Source: RH-AL1 sp965249685
Lineage (GTDB): Bacteria > Pseudomonadota > Alphaproteobacteria > Rhizobiales > Beijerinckiaceae
Direction: 5' to 3'
Length of the DNA: 64,000 nucleotides
Assembly: GCA_965249685.1 (NCBI GenBank)
Contig: CBDFMN010000003.1
Location: 310,001-374,000 of the forward strand
The notes under the pieces were generated by a model, which searched no databases, was not told the DNA's origin, and was given only the letters and a program-made list of their open reading frames with translations. The translations under genes were made by a program, and so were the position numbers. Each line of letters starts with the position of its first letter. Position 1 is the first letter of the stretch. Below are positions 18,973 to 29,336 of the stretch, one piece after another.

Positions 18973-19413
18973 ATGCATTTCCGACCCGCCATGGCGACCG
19001 CTGCTTCCGCTCTCGCGCTCCTCCTGCTCGGCGCCGGCGTCGGCCAAGCCAAGAGCCTGGCGCTGAAGGCCGATCTCGCGGCGTCCGCCGAGACACCGCC
19101 GAACGACGCGAAGGGCACGGGGAGCCTCACCGGCACGTTCGACACGGACACGAAGATGCTGAGCTGGTCGGTGTCCTATTCCGGCCTGTCCGGCCCGGCG
19201 ACGGCGGCTCACTTTCATGCGCCGGCCCCGGTCGGCAAGGCCGCCGGCGTCGAGGTCCCGATCAAGGGCGAACTGACCAGCCCCATCACCGGTTCGACGA
19301 CGCTGAGCGACGAGCAGGCGAAGAACCTGACCGACGGGATGACCTACTTCAACATTCATACCGCAGCGAACAAGGGTGGCGAGATCCGCGGCCAGGTTGC
19401 GGCCGGTAAGTAA
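18973..19413 (+). CDS. Secreted CHRD-domain protein
   Basis: A 146-residue exported protein. A signal peptide with ASALALLLLGAGVGQA is followed by one CHRD (chordin-like) domain of about 115 residues. Family marks are AHFHAPAPVGKAAGVEVPI and the C-terminal TYFNIHTAANKGGEIRGQV. GAAGGAAAG lies nine bases before this ATG, and upstream starts would give no signal peptide. The function of bacterial CHRD proteins is not established. It lies 44 bases before mutM on the same strand and may share its transcript. Confidence 0.85.
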   Translation: MHFRPAMATAASALALLLLGAGVGQAKSLALKADLAASAETPPNDAKGTGSLTGTFDTDTKMLSWSVSYSGLSGPATAAHFHAPAPVGKAAGVEVPIKGELTSPITGSTTLSDEQAKNLTDGMTYFNIHTAANKGGEIRGQVAAGK

Positions 19414-19457
19414 GGGGACGTCGCCGGGCGTGGCGGACGGGAACGCGATCGGGAGCC

Positions 19458-20336
19458 ATGCCCGAGCTGCCTGAGGTGGAGACCGTCCGTCTCGGGCTTG
19501 CGCCCGTGATGGTCGGCGCGGCGTTCGCGCGGGTCGACTTGCGCCGCGCCGACCTTCGCTTTCCCTTCCCGGAGCGGTTCGCCGCCCGCCTCGCCGGCCG
19601 CCGCGTCGAGGCGCTTGAGCGTCGCGCCAAATACCTCGCCGCCCGGATCGAAGGCGGCGAGACCCTGATCATGCATTTGGGCATGTCGGGCTCGTTCCGC
19701 GTCGAAGACGCGGGTGGGGCGTTCGCGCCCGGCATCTTCTACAATCCGCGCTCGGAGCTCGGGACGCACGACCACGTGGTGTTCGGCCTGCACGGCGGTG
19801 CGCGGATCATCTACAACGACCCGAGGCGTTTCGGCTTCATGTTGCTCGCCGAGGGCGAACTCGCGGCGCACCCGCTTTTCCGAAACATCGGCATCGAGCC
19901 TCTCGGGCCGGAGCTGACCGGCGCCGCGCTGGCGCGATTGTTCGCCGGCAGGGTCACGCCGCTGAAGGCGGCCCTGCTCGACCAGACGCTCGTGGCGGGC
20001 CTCGGCAATATCTACGTCTGCGAGGCGCTGCATCGCGCCGGCCTGTCGCCACGCCGCGCCGCCGGGACTTTGGCGCGGCGCGACGGCTCTCCCACTGCGC
20101 GCGCGGAGCGTCTCGCCCGGGTCATCCGCGCGGTTTTGGAGGAGGCGGTGGAGGCCGGCGGCTCCTCGCTAAGGGATTATAGCCAAACCGATGGCAGCCT
20201 CGGCTACTTCCAGCATCGTTTCAAGGTCTATGGCCGGACCGACGATCCGTGCTCGGACATCCGCTGCGCCGGAACCATCAAGCGCATCGTCCAAGGCGGG
20301 CGCTCGACCTTCTTCTGCAGCTCCTGCCAGCGGTAA
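19458..20336 (+). CDS. mutM: Formamidopyrimidine-DNA glycosylase MutM
   Basis: Base-excision repair enzyme for 8-oxoguanine and formamidopyrimidines, with AP lyase activity. The protein starts with PELPEVETVR, where the N-terminal Pro after Met removal is the catalytic nucleophile and Glu the acid. The beta-lobe lysine, the H2TH region (LLDQTLVAGLGNIYVCEALHRAG) and a C-terminal zinc finger are present. The zinc finger has two Cys near CSDIRC and two in FFCSSC, around GTIKRIVQGGRST. Full length, 292 residues. Divergent from ubiE beyond the CHRD gene. Confidence 0.97.
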   Translation: MPELPEVETVRLGLAPVMVGAAFARVDLRRADLRFPFPERFAARLAGRRVEALERRAKYLAARIEGGETLIMHLGMSGSFRVEDAGGAFAPGIFYNPRSELGTHDHVVFGLHGGARIIYNDPRRFGFMLLAEGELAAHPLFRNIGIEPLGPELTGAALARLFAGRVTPLKAALLDQTLVAGLGNIYVCEALHRAGLSPRRAAGTLARRDGSPTARAERLARVIRAVLEEAVEAGGSSLRDYSQTDGSLGYFQHRFKVYGRTDDPCSDIRCAGTIKRIVQGGRSTFFCSSCQR

Positions 20337-20370
20337 GGCGATCGCACCGAGGGGCGGAGACCCGTGCCGG

Positions 20371-21273
20371 TTACTTCTGCGCGGTCAGGTTGGTCGCGGC
20401 CGCCACGACTGCGTTGCGGAAGCCGCCCTCGATCGTCACGGCGAAATTGTAGTGTGTGCGCGAGAAGGGGACGGCGCTGAAGGGCCTGTTCGACCGCCAG
20501 CCGACGAGGATGCCGCCGATCTGGCTGCGTGCGCCATCGAACATCAAGGCCCCGCCCGAAGCGCCGTCGCCCGTCTCGCAGTCGAAGGAGAATTCGCGGG
20601 TGCCCTCGCGCGTGACCGAGAGCTGGTCGTGCATCAGGCATTCCTCGAAGGAGAGCTTCTTCGCCTCGCCCCAGTCGATGTGGCCGCGCGCTACGAAGGT
20701 GACCGGCGCGTTGGCGTGGATGTTGGACGCGAGCGCGTAGGGTTGGACGCCGTCGATGCGACGCGTCAGTCGAGCCACGGCCCAATCGTGCGCTGGCTCG
20801 ACGGCGTAGGGATTGGTGCTGCCGGCGACGATCGAGGACAGGTCGATCGGCACATGGGTCACCTTGCCGTCGTTGGTCATGTCGAAGGTGCACGAGGGCG
20901 CGCGCGGGATGCCATTCTCGTCAAAGAAGACATGCGCGGCCGTGGTGACGACGTTCGTGCTGAGGGTTAGCTGTCCCGCCCCGTGCGCGTCACCGCACTG
21001 GATGAGGCCGGAGGCGGCGTGGCTGCGCCGCAGTTCGGCCGCGTCCATTCTGTGGTCGGCGGCAAAGGTTTCGGACGTTCGCCGGCTGTTCTTCCCGAAG
21101 GCTACCACGGGGATCAAGGCCGCGGAACGCCCGCTTTGCAGGGCCAAGCTGAAATTGCGAGGCAGGGACGCGGGGGGCAGGGTGACGTCAAGGTGGAGAA
21201 GAGGAGCTGCGTGAGCGGCGAAAGTCACGAGACTAGCGCCGATTGCGGTCAACGTCCCAACCCAAAAACGCAT
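20371..21273 (-). CDS. Secreted trypsin-like serine protease (S1 fold)
   Basis: A 300-residue exported protein. The ATG at 21273 has GGAAGGAGCAGG before it and opens a signal peptide ending near TFAAHA. The chymotrypsin-fold triad can be read: His in NVVTTAAHVFF, Asp in EPAHDWAVARL, and Ser in CETGDGASGGALMF, followed by GGILVGWRS. Cysteines at QCGD, SCTF, ECLM and DCET could form disulfides. It is related to trypsin-like peptidase-domain proteins of rhizobiales; the substrate is unknown. It is convergent with mutM and divergent from zapE. Confidence 0.8.
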   Translation of the reverse strand: MRFWVGTLTAIGASLVTFAAHAAPLLHLDVTLPPASLPRNFSLALQSGRSAALIPVVAFGKNSRRTSETFAADHRMDAAELRRSHAASGLIQCGDAHGAGQLTLSTNVVTTAAHVFFDENGIPRAPSCTFDMTNDGKVTHVPIDLSSIVAGSTNPYAVEPAHDWAVARLTRRIDGVQPYALASNIHANAPVTFVARGHIDWGEAKKLSFEECLMHDQLSVTREGTREFSFDCETGDGASGGALMFDGARSQIGGILVGWRSNRPFSAVPFSRTHYNFAVTIEGGFRNAVVAAATNLTAQK

Positions 21274-21464
21274 TCCTGCTCCTTCCGATTGGTTTGCCTG
21301 CTGTGCACCTTGGTCTGCGGTTTGGATTAAATCAAGGCAACGGCGGACCGCCACAGCCTCTTAAATATCCCCCGCTGGCTTGAGCGAGCCTGTCGATCCA
21401 TGACGTGGCTTGCCGCCCATCCGCAAAACGAGATAGAGCCGAGGCGTTCCGTCGGAAACGCGCT

Positions 21465-22637
21465 TTGCAATTATCGGTCCGCAGCCAATACGACAATGAG
21501 GTGCGCGTCGGCCACATCCATCGCGACGCGGCGCAGGAGGGCATCGCGCAGAAGCTCGACGCCTTGAACGCGGTGCTCGCTGGATACCAGCCGGCGCGCA
21601 AGTCCGCAGCTCTGGGATGGTTGTTCGGCACCAAGTCGGATGCGGCGCCGAGGGGCCTCTACATCTGGGGCGGCGTGGGGCGCGGCAAGTCGATGCTGAT
21701 GGATATGTTCTTCGAACATGCCGCCATCGCGAAGAAGCGCCGCGTCCATTTCCATGCCTTCATGGCCGAGGTGCATGGCGAGATCTTCGCCTGGCGGCAG
21801 GCGCTGAAGAAAGGATGGGTGAAGGGCGAGGACCCCATCGAGCCCGTGGCCGACGAAATCGCGAAGGTCGCCTGGCTGCTCTGCTTCGACGAGTTCACCG
21901 TCACCGACATCGCCGACGCGATGATCCTCGGCCGCCTGTTCAAGGCGCTGTTCGCGCGCGGGGTCGTGGTCGTGGCCACCTCCAACGTCGAGCCGAGCCG
22001 CCTCTACCAGGAAGGGCTGAACCGCTCGCTGTTCCTGCCGTCCATCGCCCTCATCGAGGCCAGGACGGAGGTGCTGAAGCTTGATTCGCGGACGGACTTC
22101 CGCATGGAGAAGATGGCGGGTGCCGCGACCTTCCACGTGCCGGCCGACGCGGCGGCGCACGCCGCCCTCACCCAGGCGTTCCGCACGTTGACCGGCGCCG
22201 ACGAGGGCCGCCCGACCACGGTTCGGGTGCTCGGCCGCCAGATCGACGTGCCGCAGTCGCGCGCCAACGTCGCCCGCTTCTCCTTCGCCGACCTTTGCGA
22301 GGCGCCGCTGGGCGCGCAGGATTACCTTGCGATCGCCCGGCGCTACCATACGGTGCTGATCGACGCCGTTCCCATCCTTGACGCGTCCCAGGCCAACGAA
22401 GCCAAGCGTTTCATCGTCCTGATCGACGCCTTCTACGAGGCGCACGTCAAGCTGTTCGCGTCCGCCGCCGCGCTCCCGCACGCGCTGTTCGTCGCCATCC
22501 AGGGGCACGAGGCGTTTGAATTCGCCCGCACGGTGTCGCGGCTCGCGGAGATGCAATCCTCCGACTACATGGCCCTGCCGCACGGCCGCGGCGGCACGAT
22601 GCGGAGCGGCAACATGGAGGGGATCGTCGACACCTGA
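21465..22637 (+). CDS. zapE: Cell-division AFG1-like ATPase ZapE
   Basis: P-loop ATPase of the ZapE/AFG1 family. In E. coli ZapE acts at the Z-ring; the eukaryotic AFG1 homologue is mitochondrial. Visible: Walker A GGVGRGKSMLMDMFFEHA, RVHFHAFMAEVH, Walker B LLCFDEFTVTDIADAMIL, sensor VVVATSNVEPSRLYQEGL, and the C-terminal SRLAEMQSSDYM. The frame is open from an ATG at 21405. The homologous part begins SVRSQYDNE just after a TTG at 21465, so I use that start. It is followed by mdh, a neighbourhood seen in many alphaproteobacteria. Confidence 0.9.
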   Translation: MQLSVRSQYDNEVRVGHIHRDAAQEGIAQKLDALNAVLAGYQPARKSAALGWLFGTKSDAAPRGLYIWGGVGRGKSMLMDMFFEHAAIAKKRRVHFHAFMAEVHGEIFAWRQALKKGWVKGEDPIEPVADEIAKVAWLLCFDEFTVTDIADAMILGRLFKALFARGVVVVATSNVEPSRLYQEGLNRSLFLPSIALIEARTEVLKLDSRTDFRMEKMAGAATFHVPADAAAHAALTQAFRTLTGADEGRPTTVRVLGRQIDVPQSRANVARFSFADLCEAPLGAQDYLAIARRYHTVLIDAVPILDASQANEAKRFIVLIDAFYEAHVKLFASAAALPHALFVAIQGHEAFEFARTVSRLAEMQSSDYMALPHGRGGTMRSGNMEGIVDT

Positions 22638-22733
22638 GCGCCGCCCGCGCTGGCCGGAGGACAGGCTTGTACAAGCGATCCGTCTTGGGGCAGAACCGCG
22701 CTCACATCCGGCTTCGGTCGATGGGGGAACACC

Positions 22734-23699
22734 ATGGCACGTCACAAAATCGCATTGATCGGGGCCGGCCAGATCGGCGGGACGCTGGCGCATCTCGCCG
22801 GGCTGAAGGAGCTTGGCGACATCGTCCTGTTCGACATCGCCGAGGGGACGCCGCAGGGTAAGGCGCTCGACCTCGCCGAGTCCGCCCCCGTCGACGGATT
22901 CAACGCCCGTCTCGTCGGCGCCAACACCTATGCCGACATCGCGGGCGCCGACGTGGTCATCGTGACGGCCGGCGTGCCGCGCAAGCCCGGCATGAGCCGC
23001 GACGACCTGCTCTCCATCAACCTGAAGGTCATGGAATCGGTCGGCTCCGGCATCGGGGAGCACGCGCCAGGCGCCTTCGTGATCTGCATCACCAACCCGC
23101 TCGACGCGATGGTGTGGGCGCTTCAGAAGGCGTCCGGCCTCCCGCCGCACAAGGTGGTGGGCATGGCCGGGGTGCTGGATTCGTCCCGATTCCGCTACTT
23201 CCTCTCGGAGGAGTTCAAGGTTTCGGTCGAGGATGTCACCGCCTTCGTGCTCGGCGGCCACGGCGACGACATGGTGCCCTCGCTGCGCTACTCCACCGTG
23301 GCGGGCGTCCCCCTGACGGAGATGGTCAAGATGGGCTGGACGACGAACGAGCGTCTGGACGCGATCGTCGATCGCACACGCAAAGGCGGCGGCGAGATCG
23401 TCAACCTGCTGAAGACCGGGTCGGCCTTCTACGCGCCGGCGGCGTCGGCGATCGCCATGGCCGAGTCCTTCCTCAAGGACAAACGGCGTGTGCTGCCCTG
23501 CGCGGCGCAGCTCAACGGCGAGTACGGCGTCACGGCTCTCTACGTCGGCGTGCCCGTCGTGATCGGCGCCAAGGGTGTCGAGAAGATCATGGAGGTGCCC
23601 CTAGACGCCGGTGAAAAGGCGATGTTCGAGAAGTCGGTCGCGTCCGTGAGGACGCTGGTCGAGGCCTGCAAGGAGATCAATCCCGCCTTCGCGGCGTGA
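22734..23699 (+). CDS. mdh: Malate dehydrogenase (LDH-like type)
   Basis: NAD-dependent oxidation of malate to oxaloacetate in the TCA cycle. The 321-residue protein starts with the dinucleotide fold IALIGAGQIGGTLAHLA. It has the Arg-containing substrate loop TAGVPRKPGMSRDDLL, ITNPLDAMVW, the catalytic His in LGGHGDDMVP, and Asp in AGVLDSSRFR. This is the LDH-like MDH found in alphaproteobacteria and Gram-positives. GGGGGA precedes the ATG. It is the first gene of the TCA block continuing with sucC 151 bases downstream. Confidence 0.97.
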   Translation: MARHKIALIGAGQIGGTLAHLAGLKELGDIVLFDIAEGTPQGKALDLAESAPVDGFNARLVGANTYADIAGADVVIVTAGVPRKPGMSRDDLLSINLKVMESVGSGIGEHAPGAFVICITNPLDAMVWALQKASGLPPHKVVGMAGVLDSSRFRYFLSEEFKVSVEDVTAFVLGGHGDDMVPSLRYSTVAGVPLTEMVKMGWTTNERLDAIVDRTRKGGGEIVNLLKTGSAFYAPAASAIAMAESFLKDKRRVLPCAAQLNGEYGVTALYVGVPVVIGAKGVEKIMEVPLDAGEKAMFEKSVASVRTLVEACKEINPAFAA

Positions 23700-23850
23700 C
23701 AGGTGTGCCGGGCGACGGGCTTCGTCCGCCCATCGTGGCTGGTGCGAGGCGAGGCGCGGGATTATCGGCGGATCCTCTTTCCGGCCGATTGATGTCGCTG
23801 CAAGCCACGGCTAAGACAGCCCCCGAGCAAGGCGCACCGGCGGAGACCTC

Positions 23851-25050
<1,200 letters not shown>

Positions 25051-25221
25051 GCTCTCGCCTCAGGTCTGGGCGCCTATCGGTCCTTCGACACCATTGTTTT
25101 GTTTGGCGCGGGCAAAAAATTCTTTACATCCGCCGTAGCATAATGCCGATTCCCCGCAGGGCGCCGGCCACGGCGGCAGCGTTCACCACAGCCACCAACT
25201 CGTCTCCAGAAGGTCTGCCCC

Positions 25222-26106
25222 GTGTCCATTCTCATCGATAAAGACACCAAAGTGATCTGCCAGGGCTTCACCGGCAAGAACGGGACGTTTCACTCCGAGC
25301 AGGCGATCGCCTACGGCACGCAGATGGTGGGCGGCACCTCGCCGGGAAAGGGTGGCGCGATCCACCTGGGATTGCCGATCTTCGACACGGTGATGGAAGC
25401 CAAGGAGCAGACGGACGCGAACGCCAGCGTCATCTACGTGCCGCCGCCGGGCGCGGCCGACGCGATCTGCGAGGCGATCGACGCGCAGATGCCGCTCATC
25501 GTCTGCATCACCGAGGGCATCCCCGTCGAGGACATGATCAAGGTGAAGCGCGCCCTGCAGGGGTCGTCCTCGCGCCTCATCGGGCCGAACTGCCCCGGCG
25601 TAATGACATCGGGCGTCTGCAAGATCGGCATCATGCCCGGCAACATCTTCTCCACCGGCTCGGTTGGAATCGTTTCGCGTTCCGGCACGCTGACCTACGA
25701 GGCGGTGTTCCAGACGACGCGCGAAGGCCTCGGCCAGACCACCGCCGTTGGCATCGGCGGCGACCCGGTCAAGGGTACGGAATTCATCGACATGCTGGAG
25801 ATGTTCCTCGCCGACGCGGCAACGACGTCGATCATCATGATCGGCGAGATCGGCGGGTCGGCCGAGGAGGACGCGGCGCAGTTCCTGGCGGACGAGGCCA
25901 AGCGCGGGCGCAAGAAGCCGACTGTCGGTTTCATTGCAGGGCGCACTGCGCCCCCCGGTCGGCGCATGGGGCACGCGGGCGCGATCATCGCCGGCGGCAA
26001 AGGCGGCGCGGACAGTAAGATCGCCGCGATGGAAGCGGCCGGGATTACCGTCTCGCCCTCGCCCGCGCGACTCGGAAAGACGCTGGTCGAGGTTCTCGGG
26101 CGCTGA
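25222..26106 (+). CDS. sucD: Succinyl-CoA synthetase alpha subunit
   Basis: Alpha subunit carrying the phosphohistidine. GTG start, SILIDKDTKVICQGFTGKNGTFHSEQAI, then the CoA-binding Rossmann domain, GPNCPGVMTSGVCKIGIMPG, and the ligase domain. The active-site His is in PGRRMGHAGAIIAGGKG. The length of 294 residues is standard. A 171-base spacer separates it from sucC, larger than usual for this pair. Two hairpins follow before sucA. Confidence 0.97.
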   Translation: MSILIDKDTKVICQGFTGKNGTFHSEQAIAYGTQMVGGTSPGKGGAIHLGLPIFDTVMEAKEQTDANASVIYVPPPGAADAICEAIDAQMPLIVCITEGIPVEDMIKVKRALQGSSSRLIGPNCPGVMTSGVCKIGIMPGNIFSTGSVGIVSRSGTLTYEAVFQTTREGLGQTTAVGIGGDPVKGTEFIDMLEMFLADAATTSIIMIGEIGGSAEEDAAQFLADEAKRGRKKPTVGFIAGRTAPPGRRMGHAGAIIAGGKGGADSKIAAMEAAGITVSPSPARLGKTLVEVLGR

Positions 26107-26141
26107 CCTTTGCGGCCCCTGCCGGATAAGACGAAAATACG

Positions 26142-26164
26142 AGGGGCGACGCTGTTTCGCCCCT
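26142..26164 (+). terminator. Hairpin downstream of sucD
   Basis: AGGGGCGA pairs with TCGCCCCT across a seven-base loop, followed by a short TT. The stem is strong but the T-run is weak. It begins 36 bases after the sucD stop and may protect the mRNA 3' end or act together with the next hairpin. Confidence 0.5.
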
Positions 26165-26185
26165 TTGCGACGCTAGAGAGCGATA

Positions 26186-26212
26186 CCCGCGACGCGGGCT
26201 TTTAATCTTTTG
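26186..26212 (+). terminator. Intrinsic terminator between sucD and sucA
   Basis: CCCGC and GCGGG form a short GC stem with a GAC loop, followed by CTTTTAATCTTTT. The T-rich tail is the best in this part of the window. It lies about 50 bases before sucA and suggests that sucA is at least partly transcribed apart from mdh-sucCD. Confidence 0.55.
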
Positions 26213-26258
26213 AAGACCGCGTCCGGCATGGAGATCGGCGGCGGTTGGAGGTCGGGAC

Positions 26259-29200
26259 ATGGCGCGCCAGGATGGCAACGGATCCGCAAACGGCTCGGCA
26301 GGCTCGGGTTCGGGGCGTCCCGGCGGCAACGATGCCTTCGCATCGACGTCCTTCCTCTATGGCGGCAACGCCGTTTACGTGGAGCAGATGCAGGAGCGCT
26401 ACCGGGCCGATCCCGCCTCCGTCGATTCCGAGTGGCGCGACTTCTTCCAGTCCCTGGGCGACGATCCCGAGGCGGTCGAGCACAGCGCCCACGGTCCCGC
26501 GTGGAAGGCTCGGAGCTGGCCGATCGCCGCCAACGGCGACCTCGTATCGGCGCTGGACGGCAATTGGCCTGCCGTCGAGAAGGTAATCGCCGGCAAGCTC
26601 GCCGCCAGGGCTTCCGAAGGGAAGGCTGCCGGCGGCGACGCGCCTCCGGTCAGGCTCGACACGCCCGCCGACGTGCAGCGCAGCACGCGCGACTCGGTGC
26701 GCGCCCTGACGATGATCCGCGCCTACCGGACCCGCGGCCACCTCCACGCGCGGCTCGACCCGCTCGGCCTGGAGCCGCCGAAGGACTTCGAGGAGCTGCA
26801 CCCCTCGAGCTACGGCTTCACCCAAGCCGATTACGACCGCAAGATCTTCATCGACGGCACGCTCGGTCTCGCCTTTGCGACCATCAACGAGATGGTGCCG
26901 ATCCTCCGTCGCACCTATTGCGACACGATCGGCTTCGAATACGTCCACATGTCCGATCCAGCCGAGAAGGCATGGCTGCAGGAGCGGATCGAAGGGCCGG
27001 ACAAGCAGATCTCTTTTACGCCGGAAGGCAAGCGGGCAATCCTCAACAAGCTGATCGAGGCCGAAGGTTTCGAGAAGTTCCTCGACCTGCGCTACACCGG
27101 AACCAAGCGGTTCGGGCTGGACGGCGGCGAGGCGATGGTGCCGGCGCTGGAGCAGATCATCAAGCGCGGCGGCGCGCTCGGCATCCGCGACATCCAGATC
27201 GGCATGGCCCACCGCGGTCGGCTCAACGTGCTGACGCAGGTCATGCACAAGCCTCACCGCGGCGTCTTTCACGAGTTCAAGGGCGGCTCGTCCGTACCGG
27301 TCGAGTCGGAGGGCTCGGGCGACGTCAAATACCACCTCGGGTTTTCGTCCGACCGCGAGTTCGACGCCAACACCGTCCACCTCTCGCTCTGCTCCAACCC
27401 CTCCCACCTGGAGATCGTCGATCCAGTCGTGCTCGGCCGCGTGCGCGCCAAGCAGGACCAGTTCGACGACGTCGTCGAGCGCTCCACCGTCCTGCCGCTG
27501 CTGATCCACGGCGACGCGGCCTTTGCCGGCCAGGGCGTCGTGGCCGAATGCTTCGGTCTGTCGGGCCTGAAGGGGCACAACACCGGCGGCTCGATCCACT
27601 TCATCATCAACAATCAGATCGGCTTCACGACCTATCCGCGGTATTCGCGCTCGTCGCCCTATCCTTCCGACACGGCGAAGATGATCGAGGCGCCGATCTT
27701 CCACGTCAACGGCGACGACCCCGAGGCCGTGACCTTCGTGGCGAAGATCGCGGTGGAGTTCCGGCAGCGCTTCCACAAGCCGGTCGTCATCGACATGTTC
27801 TGCTATCGCCGCTTTGGCCATAACGAGGGCGACGAGCCGAGCTTCACGCAGCCGATCATGTACAAAAAGATCCGCTCGCACCGCTCGGTTCTCGAGCTCT
27901 ACGGCGCCAAGCTGATCAGGGAAGGCGTGATCTCGGGCGAGGACGTCGAGGCCGCCAAGCTCGCCTGGCGCGCCAAGCTCGACGCGGAATACGACGCCGG
28001 TCAAGCCTACAAGCCAAACAAGGCGGACTGGCTGGACGGGCGCTGGTCCGGCTTGCGTTCGGCGACGGCGGGAGACGACGATCGCCGCGGCCAGACTGGC
28101 GTCGAGCGCGACCGCCTGGTCGAGCTCGGCCACCGCCTGACAGCGGTGCCGGCCGACTTTCACGTCCACAAGACGATCCAGCGATTGCTCGACAACCGCC
28201 GCAAGATGGTCGACTCGGGCGAGAACATCGATTGGGCGATGGGCGAGGCTCTCGCCTTCGGCAGCCTCGTCGACGAGGGCCATCGCGTGCGCCTGTCCGG
28301 CCAGGACTGCGAGCGCGGTACCTTCTCGCAGCGCCATTCCGTGCTGATCGACCAGGAGAACGAGGCGCGGTACGTGCCGCTCAATCACATCCGCGACGAG
28401 CAGGCCCGCTTCGAGGTCATCAATTCGATGCTCTCGGAGGTGGCGGTGCTCGGCTTCGAGTACGGCTACACCATGTCCGAGCCGAACGCGCTCGTGCTCT
28501 GGGAGGCGCAGTTTGGTGACTTCGCCAATGGCGCGCAGGTCGTGTTCGACCAGTTCATCTCGTCGGGCGAGCGCAAGTGGCTGCGCATGTCGGGGCTCGT
28601 CTGCCTGCTGCCGCATGGTTATGAAGGGCAGGGGCCGGAGCATTCGTCCGCCCGGCTGGAGCGCTACCTCCAGCTGTGCGCGGAGGACAACATGCAGGTC
28701 GCCAACTGCACCACTCCGGCCAACTACTTCCACATCCTGCGCCGGCAGCTCAAGCGCGACATCCGCAAGCCGCTCATCCTGATGACCCCGAAATCGCTGC
28801 TGCGGCACAAGCGGGCGGTGTCCTCGCTCGACGCGCTGCAAACGGGCACGTCGTTCCACCGTATCCTGCGCGACGGTGCGGAGCAGGCGGGCGAGCACAA
28901 GGTGAAGCTCGTGGCTGACGACAAGGTCCGCCGCGTGATCGTCTGTTCGGGCAAAGTCTATTACGACCTCTTCGAGGAACGCGAGCGCCGCGAGATCGAC
29001 GACGTGTACCTCCTGCGCCTGGAGCAGCTCTACCCCATGCCGCTGAAGGGCCTGGTATCGCAGATCGGACGCTTCCGGCAGGCGGAAGTCGTCTGGGTCC
29101 AGGAGGAGCCCAAGAACATGGGGGCCTGGGCGCACGTCGATCCATACTTCGATTGGGTTCTGTCGCAGGTCAACGGGCCGTCCAAGCGCCTGCGCTATAT

Positions 29201-29294
29201 CGGGCGTCCGGCTGCGGCCGCCACGGCGACCGGCCTGATGTCGAAGCATCTGGCGCAGATGAAGGCCTTCAGCGACGAGGCCTTCGCGGTCTGA
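26259..29294 (+). CDS. sucA: 2-oxoglutarate dehydrogenase E1 component
   Basis: Thiamine-diphosphate-dependent decarboxylase subunit of the 2-oxoglutarate dehydrogenase complex, 1011 residues. The N-terminus has the family segment SFLYGGNAVYVEQMQERYRADPASVD. The ThDP domain has GMAHRGRLNVL, SSDREFDANTVHLSLCSNPSHLE and the GD...N cofactor motif around HVNGDDPEAV. The C-terminal transketolase part has QFGDFANGAQVVFDQF and RLERYLQLCAEDNMQV. GGAGG precedes the ATG. sucB follows 36 bases downstream, encoding its E2 partner. Confidence 0.97.
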   Translation: MARQDGNGSANGSAGSGSGRPGGNDAFASTSFLYGGNAVYVEQMQERYRADPASVDSEWRDFFQSLGDDPEAVEHSAHGPAWKARSWPIAANGDLVSALDGNWPAVEKVIAGKLAARASEGKAAGGDAPPVRLDTPADVQRSTRDSVRALTMIRAYRTRGHLHARLDPLGLEPPKDFEELHPSSYGFTQADYDRKIFIDGTLGLAFATINEMVPILRRTYCDTIGFEYVHMSDPAEKAWLQERIEGPDKQISFTPEGKRAILNKLIEAEGFEKFLDLRYTGTKRFGLDGGEAMVPALEQIIKRGGALGIRDIQIGMAHRGRLNVLTQVMHKPHRGVFHEFKGGSSVPVESEGSGDVKYHLGFSSDREFDANTVHLSLCSNPSHLEIVDPVVLGRVRAKQDQFDDVVERSTVLPLLIHGDAAFAGQGVVAECFGLSGLKGHNTGGSIHFIINNQIGFTTYPRYSRSSPYPSDTAKMIEAPIFHVNGDDPEAVTFVAKIAVEFRQRFHKPVVIDMFCYRRFGHNEGDEPSFTQPIMYKKIRSHRSVLELYGAKLIREGVISGEDVEAAKLAWRAKLDAEYDAGQAYKPNKADWLDGRWSGLRSATAGDDDRRGQTGVERDRLVELGHRLTAVPADFHVHKTIQRLLDNRRKMVDSGENIDWAMGEALAFGSLVDEGHRVRLSGQDCERGTFSQRHSVLIDQENEARYVPLNHIRDEQARFEVINSMLSEVAVLGFEYGYTMSEPNALVLWEAQFGDFANGAQVVFDQFISSGERKWLRMSGLVCLLPHGYEGQGPEHSSARLERYLQLCAEDNMQVANCTTPANYFHILRRQLKRDIRKPLILMTPKSLLRHKRAVSSLDALQTGTSFHRILRDGAEQAGEHKVKLVADDKVRRVIVCSGKVYYDLFEERERREIDDVYLLRLEQLYPMPLKGLVSQIGRFRQAEVVWVQEEPKNMGAWAHVDPYFDWVLSQVNGPSKRLRYIGRPAAAATATGLMSKHLAQMKAFSDEAFAV

Positions 29295-29336
29295 CGATTT
29301 ATCCATTCGGGAGGGCCGCGCGCGCGGCGATTGACC

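Noticed and set aside
25051..25221. Possible promoter or riboswitch in the 170-base sucC-sucD gap (TTTACA with CATAAT).
   Set aside because: The two boxes are only about 10 bases apart and I see no conserved RNA fold, so I do not list it.
26202..29306. A 1034-residue open frame on the minus strand opposite sucA.
   Set aside because: It is a GC-rich antisense shadow of a clearly recognised gene, full of His, Arg, Val and Asp without any domain.
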